64,000 bases of DNA from Phytoseiulus persimilis (GCA_037576195.1 CM075101.1:18600001-18664000); one strand, 5' to 3'; shown: positions 45,497-57,246, numbered from the stretch's first letter. Numbers and translations: made by a program. Notes: generated by a model from the letters alone, not told the origin.

Positions 45497-48492
45497 CACC
45501 AAAGGCCATTTAGCAAAGGATATGGCCGTCACTTGCTCGCTTCGTTGGCTGACTGGTCGTCGGTTCTCCTCCTTAGAGATGCGTATCCTGTCTCCTGAAT
45601 CCTGCTAGCAACATTCTGCTTGCCATCTGCCACCCCCGCAATCATCAACAACGGCAGCCAGTCCTGCTGGCGGCTCGCCGGGTCGGAAGCACCTCGGACT
45701 CCTCCTGGAGCTAAGAGCGGCCCGTGTGGAGCATATTGATGCGAACATCGACTACGGAGCCGACTCAGACGAGGGGAATGACAATCTTCACTTTCCCCAC
45801 TTCTTGGAAGGAATTCAAACGAAAGCCACTCATCTGTCAAAAGGCATTCAGCGAACGTTGTTATGAAGAAAAACGACAAACTCGACTTCAGCTGCCCTCC
45901 AACTCACCTAGGCTCTATGAACGTCGACATCTTTTGTGACTGACCCGGAGAGCGCGGCGATTCGTCGAAGTAGGCCGCTTTTGGAGACCGCACGTCTCCA
46001 CGATCCAGCACGTCCGCGAAAATCAACTGTTCGTTCGATAAGGACGGGAAGAAACAAACTTCTCAGACTTCTGTTGATCAAGGATTGTTTCCGATGCGGG
46101 AAAGCTCCGGGAAGTGAGGACCGTGATCCTCCGCCGATGGAGGAACCACGAATTCCTTTTTGAGCGATCGACACCTTCACCGCGGTCTCACTGCTGAGGT
46201 GAACGAGGGGTTCAAGTGATCGCGAACAAGAGGAGGAAGCTTGCCATCCATGGTGAGAGTCAATCGGCGATCCCTGAGGGAACAATCTTTGAAAAAAACA
46301 CAACGGAAGCCTAGCCACGGATCTTCACTCTGGCAAATTAACTCCAGCAACTTCCGCACGGACGTAAACTCCTCCGAGACCCGGGTCTGAGAAGTGAGCG
46401 GGAGCGTGCCGGCGGCTTAATTCCACCCTGCTCCCTCATTCATATCGGAGTCTCGATGAACTGTCGTTCCAAGGAATCTCGGACAAGCAGCAAGACGGGA
46501 GCAGGATCAGAGAAGACGAATGCACACCGAGTGGATTCGCCCGGGAATCCCACGACGAACTCCCGAAATACACAGCTCGTATTGACAGAGGGCAGCGTGC
46601 GGGATTCCGGATGCTGACCCGATCGTTTCTCTCCGAGCGGTGTTTTCTGATTTTTCTGGCCATCGGGATGTGCGCAAGTCTGAGATGCAACGACGGAACA
46701 CGGACGCAGCTTCTGATCGATCCCGGCCAGCCAACGCGGGGTTCTTATTCAATGGGTTTGTTTTAATTCCAGGCAAGCAGTGCGATACTCTCGGCTAGAC
46801 GTCTCAGCGAGACTAAGATGACTTGTACAAAAAACGCTTTTCGCATATCAGAGTGTTATGAACGAGCTCGAAGTTTGGTAGCTCTGGGGGGCCCGCTCCA
46901 AAGCACTCGACCGAATTCAAAAGACAGCCATCCAGCGAGCAATCAGGCGGCCAGGCCGAGCAGCCGGTCGGTGTTGGCTGCCCGAGCTGCCCTTAATCCA
47001 TCTACGGAACTATAATAACAAATATCGAGTTATTCCGTTTACCTGCTCTCTTCTGGCCACCTCCGTCTGTTCACCATGGCCAGCGCTGGCGGTAGACGGT
47101 GCTACGGAGCAACCGATACGATCCATCAACAAATTCATTGACGGATAGGTGGCTGCATCAATGAATCTATCCTGGCCCCCGATTCAACAGCTCTCATCGA
47201 GGTGCTTGATCATGCTCGCTTCAGGGAATCAATCAGATGTGAACAAAGTCCGATGACTGCCTTGCTCTCGAGAGAACTTCATCGAGCAGGATTCTTCCTC
47301 CTATTCCATGAATACCGGCCGGTCGACCAGGATTCATCGACTCGAGTGTTATCACGAAGTGGTGTTCATCAATAGTTCTTCAGACAAATTTCATTTCAAA
47401 AGTGCGTGATCTGAAGCGAGTGCCGGAGTCGCATCCTCTCAATCCCAATCGTTAACGCAATCCATTGTCACCGCCGTTCCGCTCTGGCGATAGTAGTAGG
47501 AGGTACGTGAAGAAAATCCCCTTCGCCCCGATATGGACTCCGGATGTTATGACTGGTCCATAGGATACCGTACTGAGGAGTTATCTCAACGGCCAGCACT
47601 GCCGTAGCACAGTGGGACTCTCATCATACGCATCGCACTTTTGGAAATAGCATATGATCCGTTTCATAGAACCCGGGCCACAGGATCAACTGGCAAGAGC
47701 GTCGCAGGAGTCGAGAGTTTCCCGGCGAACAGAGGAGGCAACGCCCGCGGTGGGCGCTGCTTTCGCAGTCGCGGAGGGCGGTTGGCGTCTCAGATCCGAT
47801 CCTTAAAGCGGCGGGAACTTTTGGTATGTTCGGCTTGCGCCATAATGGAAAAATCATCATTCAGCAGGCCGTGATTTTACCTTTGCCAAAATCGAGTTGG
47901 CCTAGGAGACTATGGGCTTGCTCGGGTAGATGGACGAAGGTTTCCTCAGTTACTTCCATGCAGGTGAAGCCGGTCAGATGTTGATTCTGAGAGCGAGAAG
48001 AGTGTCATCTTTCTGATTGAAGGCGATCCGAGAGCACCGTGTGATTGGAGGGGCAGTCCCAGATTCTGCCGCTCCTGAGCTTTATTAGATACACCATCGG
48101 CCGGAGTGTTATGATGTCGAGTCTCTACAGATGGGAATCAGGAGTTATCTGTGGTTACGTGCTGTAGAGGAGGCCTTCCAGCTATCTTGAGAATCACTAT
48201 CACAATGTGTTCAACATCAACAAACTATCAGACACCTTGGCTCATCAGCTGGAGCCTCCGCGACGGTGTTTTTCTGGCCGAGAGCTTCTAGCTCGCTGTT
48301 ACTTTCTTCGAGTGAACATTTGTGGCCGTGGACATTCCGGGGTTTGTACGAAAGGTGACTCGACGATCCTCACCCGATCAGTGAGATATGGGTTCACCGG
48401 AGATATTCAAAATAATCTCGTTACCCTGTGGATGGGTCGAGAGGGGAGAGGAGTTGATCAGTTAGCACTAGGTCAACCCCTTGCTCTTCCAG
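45497..48492. other. No supported gene
   Basis: Frames on both strands (45529-45879 minus, 45908-46318 minus, 46436-46776 minus, 47641-47874 plus) have no phase-matched splice sites. There is no RNA gene and no repeat of note. Confidence 0.35.
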
Positions 48493-48599
48493 GTTTCCCC
48501 CCGAGAAGCCTCCGCTTCCACGATTCGAACTGGCACTTCCCTGATTTCCAGAACTACAAAGTCATTCGTTCATTCGGGGGATCGTTTCTTGTTCATTAA
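48493..48599 (+). CDS. Candidate terminal exon, 34 residues
   Basis: A good acceptor (CCCCTTGCTCTTCCAG) precedes 48493; the exon enters in phase 1 and ends TAA. It encodes aromatic-rich FHDSNWHFPDFQNYKVIRSF, with C/G-ending codons for the first two-thirds. The frame also continues open upstream to 48207 without the acceptor. No family is recognised. Confidence 0.25.
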
Positions 48600-48619
48600 A
48601 CGTCTCCTCTTTTCCCCTA

Positions 48620-48630
48620 TTTTTTTTTTT
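48620..48630 (+). repeat. Poly-T run (11)
   Basis: Eleven consecutive T. Confidence 0.85.
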
Positions 48631-50455
48631 CGAGAGCGATGCACATGTCCCGGAAAGCTAGCTCTTCGTTTCAGTGAGGCGAAAACAGGGGGCCGCAATC
48701 GAGTAGTTGTTGGAAGAACACTAAAGATGAACTCGAGGGAATTCTCGTCCATTCGTTCCATGTGAGATTCGACTCTTTCCAGTCAGCTAGTCGGTTTGTG
48801 CCATCTCCCTACACCCTAAAGATTTCGAGCGAGGGAAATTTTCAAAATGAACCACTAAGTGGAGTGCCTCTTCTTCATCTTCAACTGTTCCCCATGATGA
48901 TCAACGAGATATGTATAGTCCTGTTCCTTGTTGAGATGGCTCGCACACAGGTCGGCATATTTCCTCCTCCCCCTCCCACTCGCTCACGGAGTCGTTCTCG
49001 AGACCCACCCAGACATCATGGCTCGCAATACCGAACACTTTTGACATCTCGGGAACTCGTCGTGTGGAGAAACAGGTAGCTCGTTGGACGTGAAAACCCT
49101 TCCTCGTCCTCCTCCCTGACGAGGCCTTCGGGGCTTCCTGGCGCGATCGTGTCTTATATATGATGATCTCAGGATGTTGCGCGACGCGGGGAAACTTCCT
49201 TCTACGTCATGAGAGACCGAATCAGGTCATTGGAATGTGAAATTCGCGGAGGAGGGAAACCATCGCACGAATGCATCTAGTGGCGACGAAAACCACTGAT
49301 AGGGCTCGGCTTACAGCGAGAACTCGCGCGACGAACTTAATGAAGTGGCAAGTTGCAGACCGGCGCTGGTCGCGCTATTGATTCCCGTCGAGTTTGTTCG
49401 TAACGATTCGGGAAATCAGCGCGCTTTGTTGGATCGCAGATGGCCAGCCTCTCGATGATACCAGAAGAAGACGGAACAGCGATCGTAGTTGTATGAAAGA
49501 AACTCATTTCGGCATGCTTGAGAAGTTTTGACGACCAACTATTTCTATTTCAATTTTTCTCACTCGTTTGATCATTTGATCGCATTTGATCAACGGAGTT
49601 CCGCCGACACACGCTGACGGCTTCTGTATATTTCGGATCATTTTGCGCGCGGTTCTACTTCAGTACGCAGTCTAGAACAAGCGCCGTCGGCCGAGCCAGC
49701 GCGGAGAGCGGCTGTCCGGAGAGGCGACCAGACTTCCAACAAGTTCGACCTTCAAACGCTCGTTGAGTGAGTCCGTCACGGGCCATTTTTCCGTTCTATT
49801 CGTCGTTTGCTGTTCGGGACCATTCGGCGAATATTACGGAAACATCATTGATGCGATAGACGGCATGCAGCAGCGCCTCGGCACTTTCTCCCCCCGCCGA
49901 CAAAGCTATCCCGCACAACGAAGCTCTCGTGCTGCGGAAACGATCGAGCGACAAAAATGAACTTTCGCCGACCCCCTCCATCGTGAAGGGCGGCCGGTGT
50001 CCGGCATTGCCGATCAGAGCAATCGCCGTGATAAATCTAGGACGACTTGAAAGTTTCCAACGGAAATCTCGGCCCGAGAAAATGTCGTCCACGAAGTATC
50101 GTACGCACGAATTACGGCGGGGACAACAGCGCAACAACGAGAAAAGACCAGCGAACGATTGATCTGATTTCGAAAACGCCATACGAGGAGCGCGACGTTT
50201 AGTGGACTACCTCTGTCCTTGTGAGGCAGTTTCCGGTGACCATCTGGCCACGAAGACGTCCCAGGACACTTCGATACGACACCTGTGAATTCGGCAGCGC
50301 GCGTCTTCCTCTCAATGAACGTGAGCTGCTCATTAAATGAATGATATGGACCTGGCGAGCATCGAAGCACCTAGGCGTCCGAAGTTCGCTATCCGAGCGA
50401 GGCGGACAGCTCTTGAATCGGAAATTTGCCGGACACTCGAGTTACTTCCTCTCAG
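48631..50455. other. No firmly supported gene
   Basis: A minus frame at 50182-49796 (128 codons, ATG) and a plus frame at 49763-49960 overlap. A second minus frame, 50370-50014, overlaps these. No splice evidence separates them. Confidence 0.3.
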
Positions 50456-50778
50456 TTTTATTACGAGTCTTCAAAGACAAACGTGCACTGACTATCGCAA
50501 CCGTCATGTACGAAAACGAGGAGAATTCCGCAGAACGGCATCGAACCGACTCCGTTGAGATTGTAGAGAACTTGGACGGATTGCTCATTCGCGGCATTTC
50601 TCCGAGAGTCAAGGCAGATGTTCGAAGACACGAAAGTTCGTCCATCTTCCGGGAAACCGGCGATGACGAATGGGGTGGTCTGACCACTCTGGGAGGAAGT
50701 GCTGGTGTGGGGGGGAATAATGAACCGAACTCTGAAAAAGTATTTTGCAAGTATCATACCACCGCAAAATTCCCTTGA
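50456..50778 (+). CDS. Candidate terminal exon, 107 codons
   Basis: Acceptor GAGTTACTTCCTCTCAG, phase 1 in, stop TGA at 50776. RNY rhythm is strong. It encodes LLRVFKDKRALTIATVMYEN, an acidic/basic middle (SVEIVENLDGLLIRG), a polar stretch (RRHESSSIFRETGDDEWGG) and a Gly-rich end. The frame is also open back to an ATG at 50341. Antisense frames (50787-50461, 50941-50609) are also protein-like, so the strand is not certain. Confidence 0.27.
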
Positions 50779-51629
50779 CGGTATCACATAACTGCTCGGC
50801 GGGACGGGAATTCGACCAGTTCGGTAATGATAATCGATATGTTTTTCGAATCAACAGGTCCGCTCGTTGAGAGAAACGACACTGCCCATACAATTCAGTT
50901 TCAACGTTCCGAACAGCGTCTGTCGCGCCATCTGTCGGCAAGGTCGCGAGTCACCTGTCACGCATAGCGGCTGCTCCGACATGTGCTTTCGAAGCTATCG
51001 AGGATATTGACAGGAATCGCTACTGCCTATCATTCCTTCCTCAGGGCCAACGTAATCAAGAACATATTCCGTTTGGATATCTGTGCGAAAACGCCGAAAT
51101 TTCGATTCTTCGAGATTCCCTGAAGGCTTCGCTTCGCAGAACATAAGGGTCTGTACCGCTGTCTTGTGTCGGTCATGTCCACTTTCTGTGAGAAACAAAA
51201 TTGCTAATCTCCATCGTTTCGATGAGCGATGGTGGTACTGACTCACTTCACTGGCAGGGGGCAGCAGGGTTAGCCCTTAAAATCCAAATCAACCGGAATC
51301 AAGGCAAGCTCATGGAGCGGGGTTCTTTTTCGGAACACAACCAGAGCGCCATGGTGGTCTTGAATTCCCGTTTGTTCGACGTCGCCGTGTTCAGACACCT
51401 CGTTGTCAATCTAAAGGGTCTTCTCGGGTGACGGTTGAGACGGGGGAATGGTACTCGGGATGGTCCGAATCCGCACTTCAGAAATCACCGATCATATTGG
51501 GCGCTGAGTTTGTGCGGGAGTGCCTCCAGATCCCTCCGGATTCCGGAAGAGTTTTGCTGCTAGAATCCCCGGGTTTCCGTTAGCAGTTTTATCGTAACAT
51601 GACAGAACAGCTCGTCGAGATTTTGTAAG

Positions 51630-51858
51630 ATGGTGCACAAGTCGCGCGTCATCGAAGCCCCGAAAAATATCAGACATGCTAGCTCGGTAGACGAGGCTAT
51701 CCAGTCAGTCAAGAATTGTGTGCTCAATTCCTTGAGGATCGGTCGATTTCGGGAGCGAACCGCGATTGGTCACCGCGTCGAATCAATCCCCACCGCTGAT
51801 TCTATGGGGAAGTACTTTTCTTGGTTACCCTCCGACCGAGACATCCACGCCCGACTTC
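51630..51858 (+). CDS. Candidate first exon, 76 codons, strong donor
   Basis: ATG at 51630, 76 codons plus 1 nt, then a consensus GTAAGT donor at 51859 (phase 1). The product is basic and mixed: MVHKSRVIEAPKNIRHASSV, NCVLNSLRIGRFRERT, FSWLPSDRDIHARL. A pyrimidine-rich acceptor (TCTCCCGTTC...TTCGCAG at 52093) lies downstream and gives an open frame in phase. No family is recognised. Confidence 0.28.
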
Positions 51859-52351
51859 GTAAGTGATTGTGTGCCCGAGGTCGATGCGTTCTTGGGAAAA
51901 CTGGAAAATGAGTTTTCCGCAAACCGGTGATTCGGCTGGTGCTCTATTTTCCGTATTTTTCTGTTTCCCTTGTGATCGAACAAGAAGCGGATATCCGTTC
52001 CATCAGATCAATATCTGAAAACGATAGACGCGGCGATGATCTTCTGTTGTTGAGAGGTTTTCTATTTTTCTCTCCCGTTCAAAACGTTCGCAGCACAAAC
52101 GTCATTCTGGGCGTTAGCGGGGTGTTCGCTCGTCTTCAGTAAGAGGGATCGATCTTCAACGTCGGCGCAGAGTTGTCGGGGCTGTGTGATTTGATTTGAA
52201 CGACGGCCGCCGCCGGACAAGGAGCGCCCTTTGAGTTAAACGGGCACGCGTAGAACCGAAGTGTAGAAGAAGTCGATGGAAGAAAAAAGAAACCCGTGAA
52301 ACTATTGCTGATGGTGGTGCATTTCACCCGCAGCACTCCTCCGTCTGAAAC

Positions 52352-52984
52352 GTGCAGTCACCGATCATCACATCCGAGGTGTCAAGTCGCCGCTGCGTCT
52401 TCTCCGTCCATTCAACTTCATCGATGATACAACACGAGCGACAAGAACTACTTCAACGCGTGACAGCCACAGAGTGGAATCCGTGTCGTCACGGGTTCTT
52501 CAAAGCGGAGTCGATTGGTGCGCAGCCCACCGGCTCCTCTCGACCGACGGGTTCGATTCCTTCGCGAAACGCTGTTCTTTTGGTGTCCCCATGGTCGGCA
52601 TTCAGTTCAGAAGAAGGCAATCCTTCCAGAGCGGTCGAGACTCGAAGCCGGGAGCGATATCCTCCTCCCCGTCTCCAGGTCGGGGCTTCTCCAAACACGA
52701 ATATCTTCCAGAGATGCTTATTCGCGAACGGCCCCGTCATCGTGACGAGGCAATTCGTCGCGGAGCTCGTTTATGAGCGAGACCGGGACACGATTGACAG
52801 TTTTTCGCTCGCTATCGGGAAGACTCCGATCACAGTTTGGCTTGAGTTCAACCGAAAGCTTCATCCATCGGACGAGACAAAAGCGCTTCGGCACTCTCAA
52901 CTTCTTATCGCATTGTCCTCCATCCAGCTGCGTCACTTTACGAGTCGGCGAGTTCTTTTCCGGGCCGCACGGGCTGGGCCTTAG
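52352..52984 (+). CDS. Longest plus-strand open frame in the region (210 codons)
   Basis: The frame is open for 210 codons to TAG at 52982-52984. The first ATG-type start is not decisive. The second half is the more protein-like: GPVIVTRQFVAELVYERDRD, then IGKTPITVWLEFNRKLHPSD, then SQLLIALSSIQLRHFT. It overlaps, by about 210 bp, another long plus frame in a different register (52773-53396). The two could be one gene with a frameshift or an unrecognised intron near 52.95 kb. No transposase, polymerase or other family motif is recognised. Confidence 0.25.
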   Translation: MQSPIITSEVSSRRCVFSVHSTSSMIQHERQELLQRVTATEWNPCRHGFFKAESIGAQPTGSSRPTGSIPSRNAVLLVSPWSAFSSEEGNPSRAVETRSRERYPPPRLQVGASPNTNIFQRCLFANGPVIVTRQFVAELVYERDRDTIDSFSLAIGKTPITVWLEFNRKLHPSDETKALRHSQLLIALSSIQLRHFTSRRVLFRAARAGP

Positions 52985-53396
52985 AGGTTGGAATCATCAA
53001 GTCTCGGAATTTTTCCCTGAGAAGTTTTCCTTCGAGAGCCAACGGATTCAAGGGCGCGTTGATTATGACGATGATGATCGGATGCTCCGCGACGGTTGTT
53101 CTCTGAAAAGTCGTAAAGTTATACAATCCGATGGGGTTTTCGTCGTCTTCCAGCTGCCGTGGCCGACGACGAAAGACCCCGCCGACTTTGTTCCATTCGG
53201 CTCACAACTGTCGTTCCGTATACGGTGTAAGCGAACGAGCCGACGGAAGAGTTCCATGCCGCTTTCGAGAATTTCAAAACAGGGTGTCCAGTCAGACTAC
53301 CGAGGTTGCAGTCGCACCATAAATATAAGCATGACTTCCGTAGACTCGCGGAAGGCTACCCGAAACTGGCACGACATCGAGCTCTCATTATTCTGA
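52773..53396 (+). CDS. Second long plus-strand open frame (207 codons)
   Basis: Protein-like content begins near 52990 with EFFPEKFSFESQRIQGRVDY, an Asp run (DDDD), then GVFVVFQLPWPTTKDPADFV and PFGSQLSFRIRCKRTSRRKS; it ends TGA at 53394. RNY rhythm is clear from there on. It may be the continuation of 52352-52984 after a frameshift or intron; a possible acceptor (GGGCCTTAG) at 52985 has a poor pyrimidine tract. Confidence 0.25.
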   Translation: MSETGTRLTVFRSLSGRLRSQFGLSSTESFIHRTRQKRFGTLNFLSHCPPSSCVTLRVGEFFSGPHGLGLRGWNHQVSEFFPEKFSFESQRIQGRVDYDDDDRMLRDGCSLKSRKVIQSDGVFVVFQLPWPTTKDPADFVPFGSQLSFRIRCKRTSRRKSSMPLSRISKQGVQSDYRGCSRTINISMTSVDSRKATRNWHDIELSLF

Positions 53397-53978
53397 GGTC
53401 TAATTTCTTTCCGTGTGAGTTTTGTCCACTCGTGCTGGAAAGGTGCCGGCAGAAGGATCTCCAACAATGACCGTCGTGAGGGCGAGGAGCAGGGTGTTGA
53501 CGTCCGACAGAAATGGGTGTCATCGAGAACTATTACCAGATCGGTCGCTCGCCCGGCCCGCCTAGGCTCGGCGACTCCAAACGAAGCTGGAAAGCTCGAG
53601 ACGAGACTTATTTCAATCAGAGGGCATGCCCGTTCGCTCTACGAACCTCGCTAGGGTGCCCGCTTTTCAGAAGTATGACCGCTTAATAGCGCCTGCCCAT
53701 TTTAGTCCCTCTATTCCTGGACGATGACCCTGACATTTACGGAAGAGGTCGGACTTTTTCGCGATGACCACCGTGTAACCCTTCTCGGCTAACAACCGAC
53801 GATGCATTTTCAACGATACACAGTGCTACTCCTAGCGCCCCTAGTGAAGACAGGGGCATACACGAGAAAGCTCTGAGCGGATATTTTCAATCGAAATGTG
53901 CCGAACTTTGACTCGAAGCTGAAGATATTGGCGTTCCTTCCCTCCTTGGTGCCACCGGCGCTATCGTCAGTTTTAAGC
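53397..53978. other. No supported gene
   Basis: Contains one 79-codon plus frame (53415-53654) and a GTGAGT at 53414. Nothing else was seen. Confidence 0.35.
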
Positions 53979-53986
53979 TGTTAGAG
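53979..53986 (+). repeat. Target-site duplication, left (TGTTAGAG)
   Basis: Matches TATTAGAG at 54394-54401 in 7 of 8 positions. Confidence 0.7.
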
Positions 53987-54393
53987 CAGTCATTCTCAAC
54001 CTTCCCTCCGCCACACAGCCTCAAGTGGACGAGAGAACAATCATGCAACCCCCACATTCAATATTAGGTCTTCAATGGTAACATGAGTGATTCAACTGCC
54101 GGTGAAAGTTTTTTATTAAAAGAACCAGCCTGAGTTTAGAATTGAATTTGCACACGACCAGAATAAACAAGAATATCATGAGTGAGAACTTTGTGCTTTC
54201 CACATTTCGACGTTCTCCGCGTTTCATTCTCTGAACATTGCACTTAAACAAGAGCGACAGCCGAGAAAAGACGCCAGATACCCAACTCCCTCGCAAATAT
54301 CCCATGCAGGCCCGGAAATTCTCCATGCTCCCCCCCCCCCCCCCCCCCCCCCATGCAAAGAGAGCGCAAGTGCACCCCCTTCGAGAATCACTG
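53987..54393. mobile_element. hAT-like non-autonomous element, 407 bp
   Basis: The left end is CAGTCATTCTCAACC and the right end, read on the other strand, is CAGTGATTCTCGAAG, matching at 11 of the first 13 bases. CAGTG-x-TTCTCAA ends are typical of many hAT elements. It is flanked by a 7/8 matching 8-bp duplication. It contains C23 at 54330-54352. The 84-codon minus frame inside (54326-54072) is hydrophobic and shows no transposase motif. One mismatch in the duplication suggests an older insertion than the element at 31555. Confidence 0.78.
54330..54352 (+). repeat. Poly-C run (23)
   Basis: Twenty-three consecutive C, near the right end of the hAT-like element. Assembly length may be unreliable. 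Confidence 0.95.
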
Positions 54394-54401
54394 TATTAGA
54401 G
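54394..54401 (+). repeat. Target-site duplication, right (TATTAGAG)
   Basis: 7/8 match to 53979-53986. Confidence 0.7.
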
Positions 54402-54665
54402 GATTCATTCGACAGAACGATGTGTCGAAGAGTGTTTTCACGCTCAAAACATCATAGTGTTTGTCGAATACTGGAAGCTCGATCTTTGGAGGTTGCCCGT
54501 GGATCTCTCAAAAATGAGTTATTCAAGTTAGAGTGAATACGGATATTCTTTCATTCAGTCTTCTTGATAGTTTCGAGTTCACCGGCAGATCTGGCAGATG
54601 GTTGGATCCGCAATCACGAATGAAAAGCAGAATATCTATATATGGAAGTCGCTTTATCACTCAGA

Positions 54666-54857
54666 GATTCATCGGACCGATTTCCGACAACGTTATTTTG
54701 CGTTTTTTCGAGAAACGGAAAAATTGAAGACAAACAAGTAGCGAAGCGTTTCCGAGAAAAGCGAAAAATAACGTTTCGGAAGTCGGTTTGATGAATTTTC
54801 GAGTGAAAATTGACTTTGAGAAATATTGGGTTGCGACGTTTTGAGTCAGGGCTCTCC
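54666..54857. mobile_element. Foldback (long-TIR) element, copy 2, left arm truncated
   Basis: The right arm (54755-54857) is homologous to the right arm of 16948-17211, including AAAATAACGTTT, GATGAATTTTCGAGTGAAAA and the end GACGTTTTGAGTC. The left arm is recognisable only from about 54666 (GATTCATCGGACCGATTTCC). The end GGGCTCTCC at 54849-54857 is the complement of GGAGAGCCC at the left end of copy 1. This supports a shared family. Confidence 0.68.
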
Positions 54858-56397
54858 AATACAAGAATGCGGTTTGGATGTTCGGAGGAAAAAAAATTGC
54901 CTGGCATATACGAACTCCTCTCTTCCGCGCAGTCTTATCTGTATGACACGGCATACTTTTCATATCTGGCACCTCTGTACGTGTGCCTCGAAGAGCGATG
55001 ACTACACTCTCTGATATGGGAACTAGTACGTTCGACATCGTATACAGAGCTGATCCCTTGAATTCCCCGCAGATTCCCCTTAATGATCATTGCTGCTCTG
55101 CTGTCGTGCTCTCGCCACGGGTGTTGAGCCAAGGTGCAAGCGCGGTACAGTTGCAGCACCGATGCGCAGGAATGCCGTATCAGGCGGTGTTCGTATCGCG
55201 CCATGTACTCCTGCGGGTGTCGAAGTCGGTGTGACAACTGTCGCTAGCTTCGTCCGTGTGACATATTTGACGTGGCTCATAAACGTGCTCACGCACCAAT
55301 CGTATATCTGTTTACAGTGCGGCTTCGGACGTGTCGCGCCGCTTTGCGTGCGACAACTAGAATCTCGCGGCTCCGTTCGGACGGCGTGTTCGTTGCTAGG
55401 TCGCCGGTTCGTTTGTTTGGTGAGCTCGGGACGAGTGGAACGGCAGAGTACGATGCCAGAGGAGGAAAAAAAAGACAGCGGTGGGCGTTGAACAGCGTCG
55501 ATACATTAGCAGTGCGATCACAAGCAAGCAACCAACCCGTTTGTTATCGCATCGCCTTATCGTGGCCTTATCGGCGTCGGGCGGGTGGACCGGTCGGTCA
55601 CTCCGCTATCAGTTAGTCCCTGTACGGAGAGCACACCGCGACTTATTTACGATTCGTAGTGTGTTCACTCTCGCCCCGCACAACAGAAAACGAATGGAAG
55701 GACAGGCGGAATCACACACTGAACGGCGCTTGCGTCGTCGGTACTCTGCTTCGCCGACTGATAAGGCCGGGGGTTCACGCATCAACGACTCCGACGACAC
55801 CACGACTCATCCTTCGGCTGAGAAAGAAACGCGCGCTCCCGCACGAGCGCCGAGCCCGAGCTGTCGAGCTCGATCCAACAGCGTTTGCGCTCTAGAGCAT
55901 CGGCTTTCCACTAAAGGGCCTCCGAAGCAAAGATGTTGTCGATCGTGAATCGAGCATTGGAACTAATCGTTCCAATTCTCCGAGTACCGATTGAGTACCG
56001 GTTGCTTGCCGACGAGAGCGCTCCGTGTTCGATTCGATTGACCCAATCTCCTCTTCCGCAGACAGCGACACAACAACAGTGCGAGGGTTCGGTGAAGGTC
56101 ACTAATCGAGCATTGTCAATGGTCCCTGATTCAGGAGGGTCGACAAACAATCGGCCCGTTCCCAATCGGTCTGCCAGTCAAGATTCAGCAACGACAATTC
56201 GGAACGGACGCCTCTCAAAGGCGGCTATAACCCGTAGTCTCGTTTGGTTCTGAACCGCTGAAAAACAGTCCACGAAGCAGGGCTTGATCAGATCATCGGA
56301 GCCATTCAATCGCAATCCATCTTAACCTATCTCGGCGCTTGTCAAATTATAACAGTTCAGCCGTCCTATTGCCATTACCTTCGATTGTCACCGTCAG
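54858..56397. other. CpG-rich stretch, no assigned gene
   Basis: From about 55.05 to 55.95 kb, GTCG and GCGC words are dense. A plus frame at 55090-55491 (133 codons) and others overlap. A TCAGTT near 55606 resembles an arthropod initiator but has no TATA box. It might be a promoter or first-exon region; no model was built. Confidence 0.25.
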
Positions 56398-56760
56398 AAA
56401 AGCACGATGCTGACTCGACATCGCGATAATGACTTCTCGAAGCTTTGGGACGAATCCTTCGGGACGCGATTTCGTCAGGGACCAATCACGCCCGTAGGAA
56501 GTGGACATCCTTCGAGCTTGGAAATTTCGCCGCGTCTTCCAACCGGAGCTCAGAACCATAGCCTGACCACTCCGCTTGTCTCGAACCAGGGAAAACCGTC
56601 AGCATTGGCTACTGGCTCGATGGAGATTCCCTATTCGTCTGTGATCATCCCGGATCGCGGGCAACAGCGAACTCGAAGGTCGCCGTCGACTTCAGACAGC
56701 GCGAATCGTCGAATCTGTCGTTGCACACAAGATTTTCGAGAGCACGATCCCACGGATTGA
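56398..56760 (+). CDS. Candidate terminal exon, 120 codons
   Basis: A good acceptor (ACCTTCGATTGTCACCGTCAG) precedes 56398; the exon enters in phase 0 and ends TGA at 56758. It begins KSTMLTRHRDNDFSKLWDES, continues Ser/Pro/Gly-rich (PITPVGSGHPSSLEISPR), and ends with a basic Ser-rich and Cys-containing part (RRSPSTSDSANRRICRC). It looks like a disordered regulatory tail. An ATG lies at 56407 if it is instead a start. The family is unknown. Confidence 0.27.
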   Translation, partial: KSTMLTRHRDNDFSKLWDESFGTRFRQGPITPVGSGHPSSLEISPRLPTGAQNHSLTTPLVSNQGKPSALATGSMEIPYSSVIIPDRGQQRTRRSPSTSDSANRRICRCTQDFREHDPTD

Positions 56761-57246
56761 ATTCAAGCTCATCTGGCATTCGAGAACCTACGGTAGATAC
56801 GGCTGCGGGTGATTTCTCCAGAGATCGCACCATTCGAACGAGCCGGTATGAGCTCAAGTTTGGTCATGGAAAGGGTTTCGTCAAGTTTGATGGTCGATTG
56901 TCTGATCGTTCGCGACGAGATCGAGCTGCAGGTCTCCCCCGAATGTTTGTTTGCTCTTTTGGATGATTAGTCGTCCGCGAGCGCACGCCGACTGAGGGAT
57001 GAGTCTCGCGTCGGTTGGATGAGAACATTTTTAGCAATGGATGTCCCCTCTCAAAGCTATCGAGTGGGTCGCCGAAGAGAACAACGATGAGCGAGCGAGG
57101 GAGGAGGTTGTTGCTGCTACTGCCCGCCACTGCTGCATGCCGCTATTAGCGAATTAAACGATGCTGATGCTGCATATTCGTTCCTAACGCCCCTCCTTTC
57201 CAGCCCCTTCCTCGTTCGAGACCCGCCGTTTCGTTCTCCCCTCTCA
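56761..57246. other. No supported gene
   Basis: Frames on both strands (56721-56966 plus, 57130-56864 minus) are unresolved. No polyadenylation signal for the minus-strand model was found here. Confidence 0.3.

Noticed and set aside
49796-50182. YFVDDIF resembling a reverse-transcriptase catalytic motif
   Set aside because: No flanking polymerase motifs, and the frame is only 128 codons; treated as coincidence.
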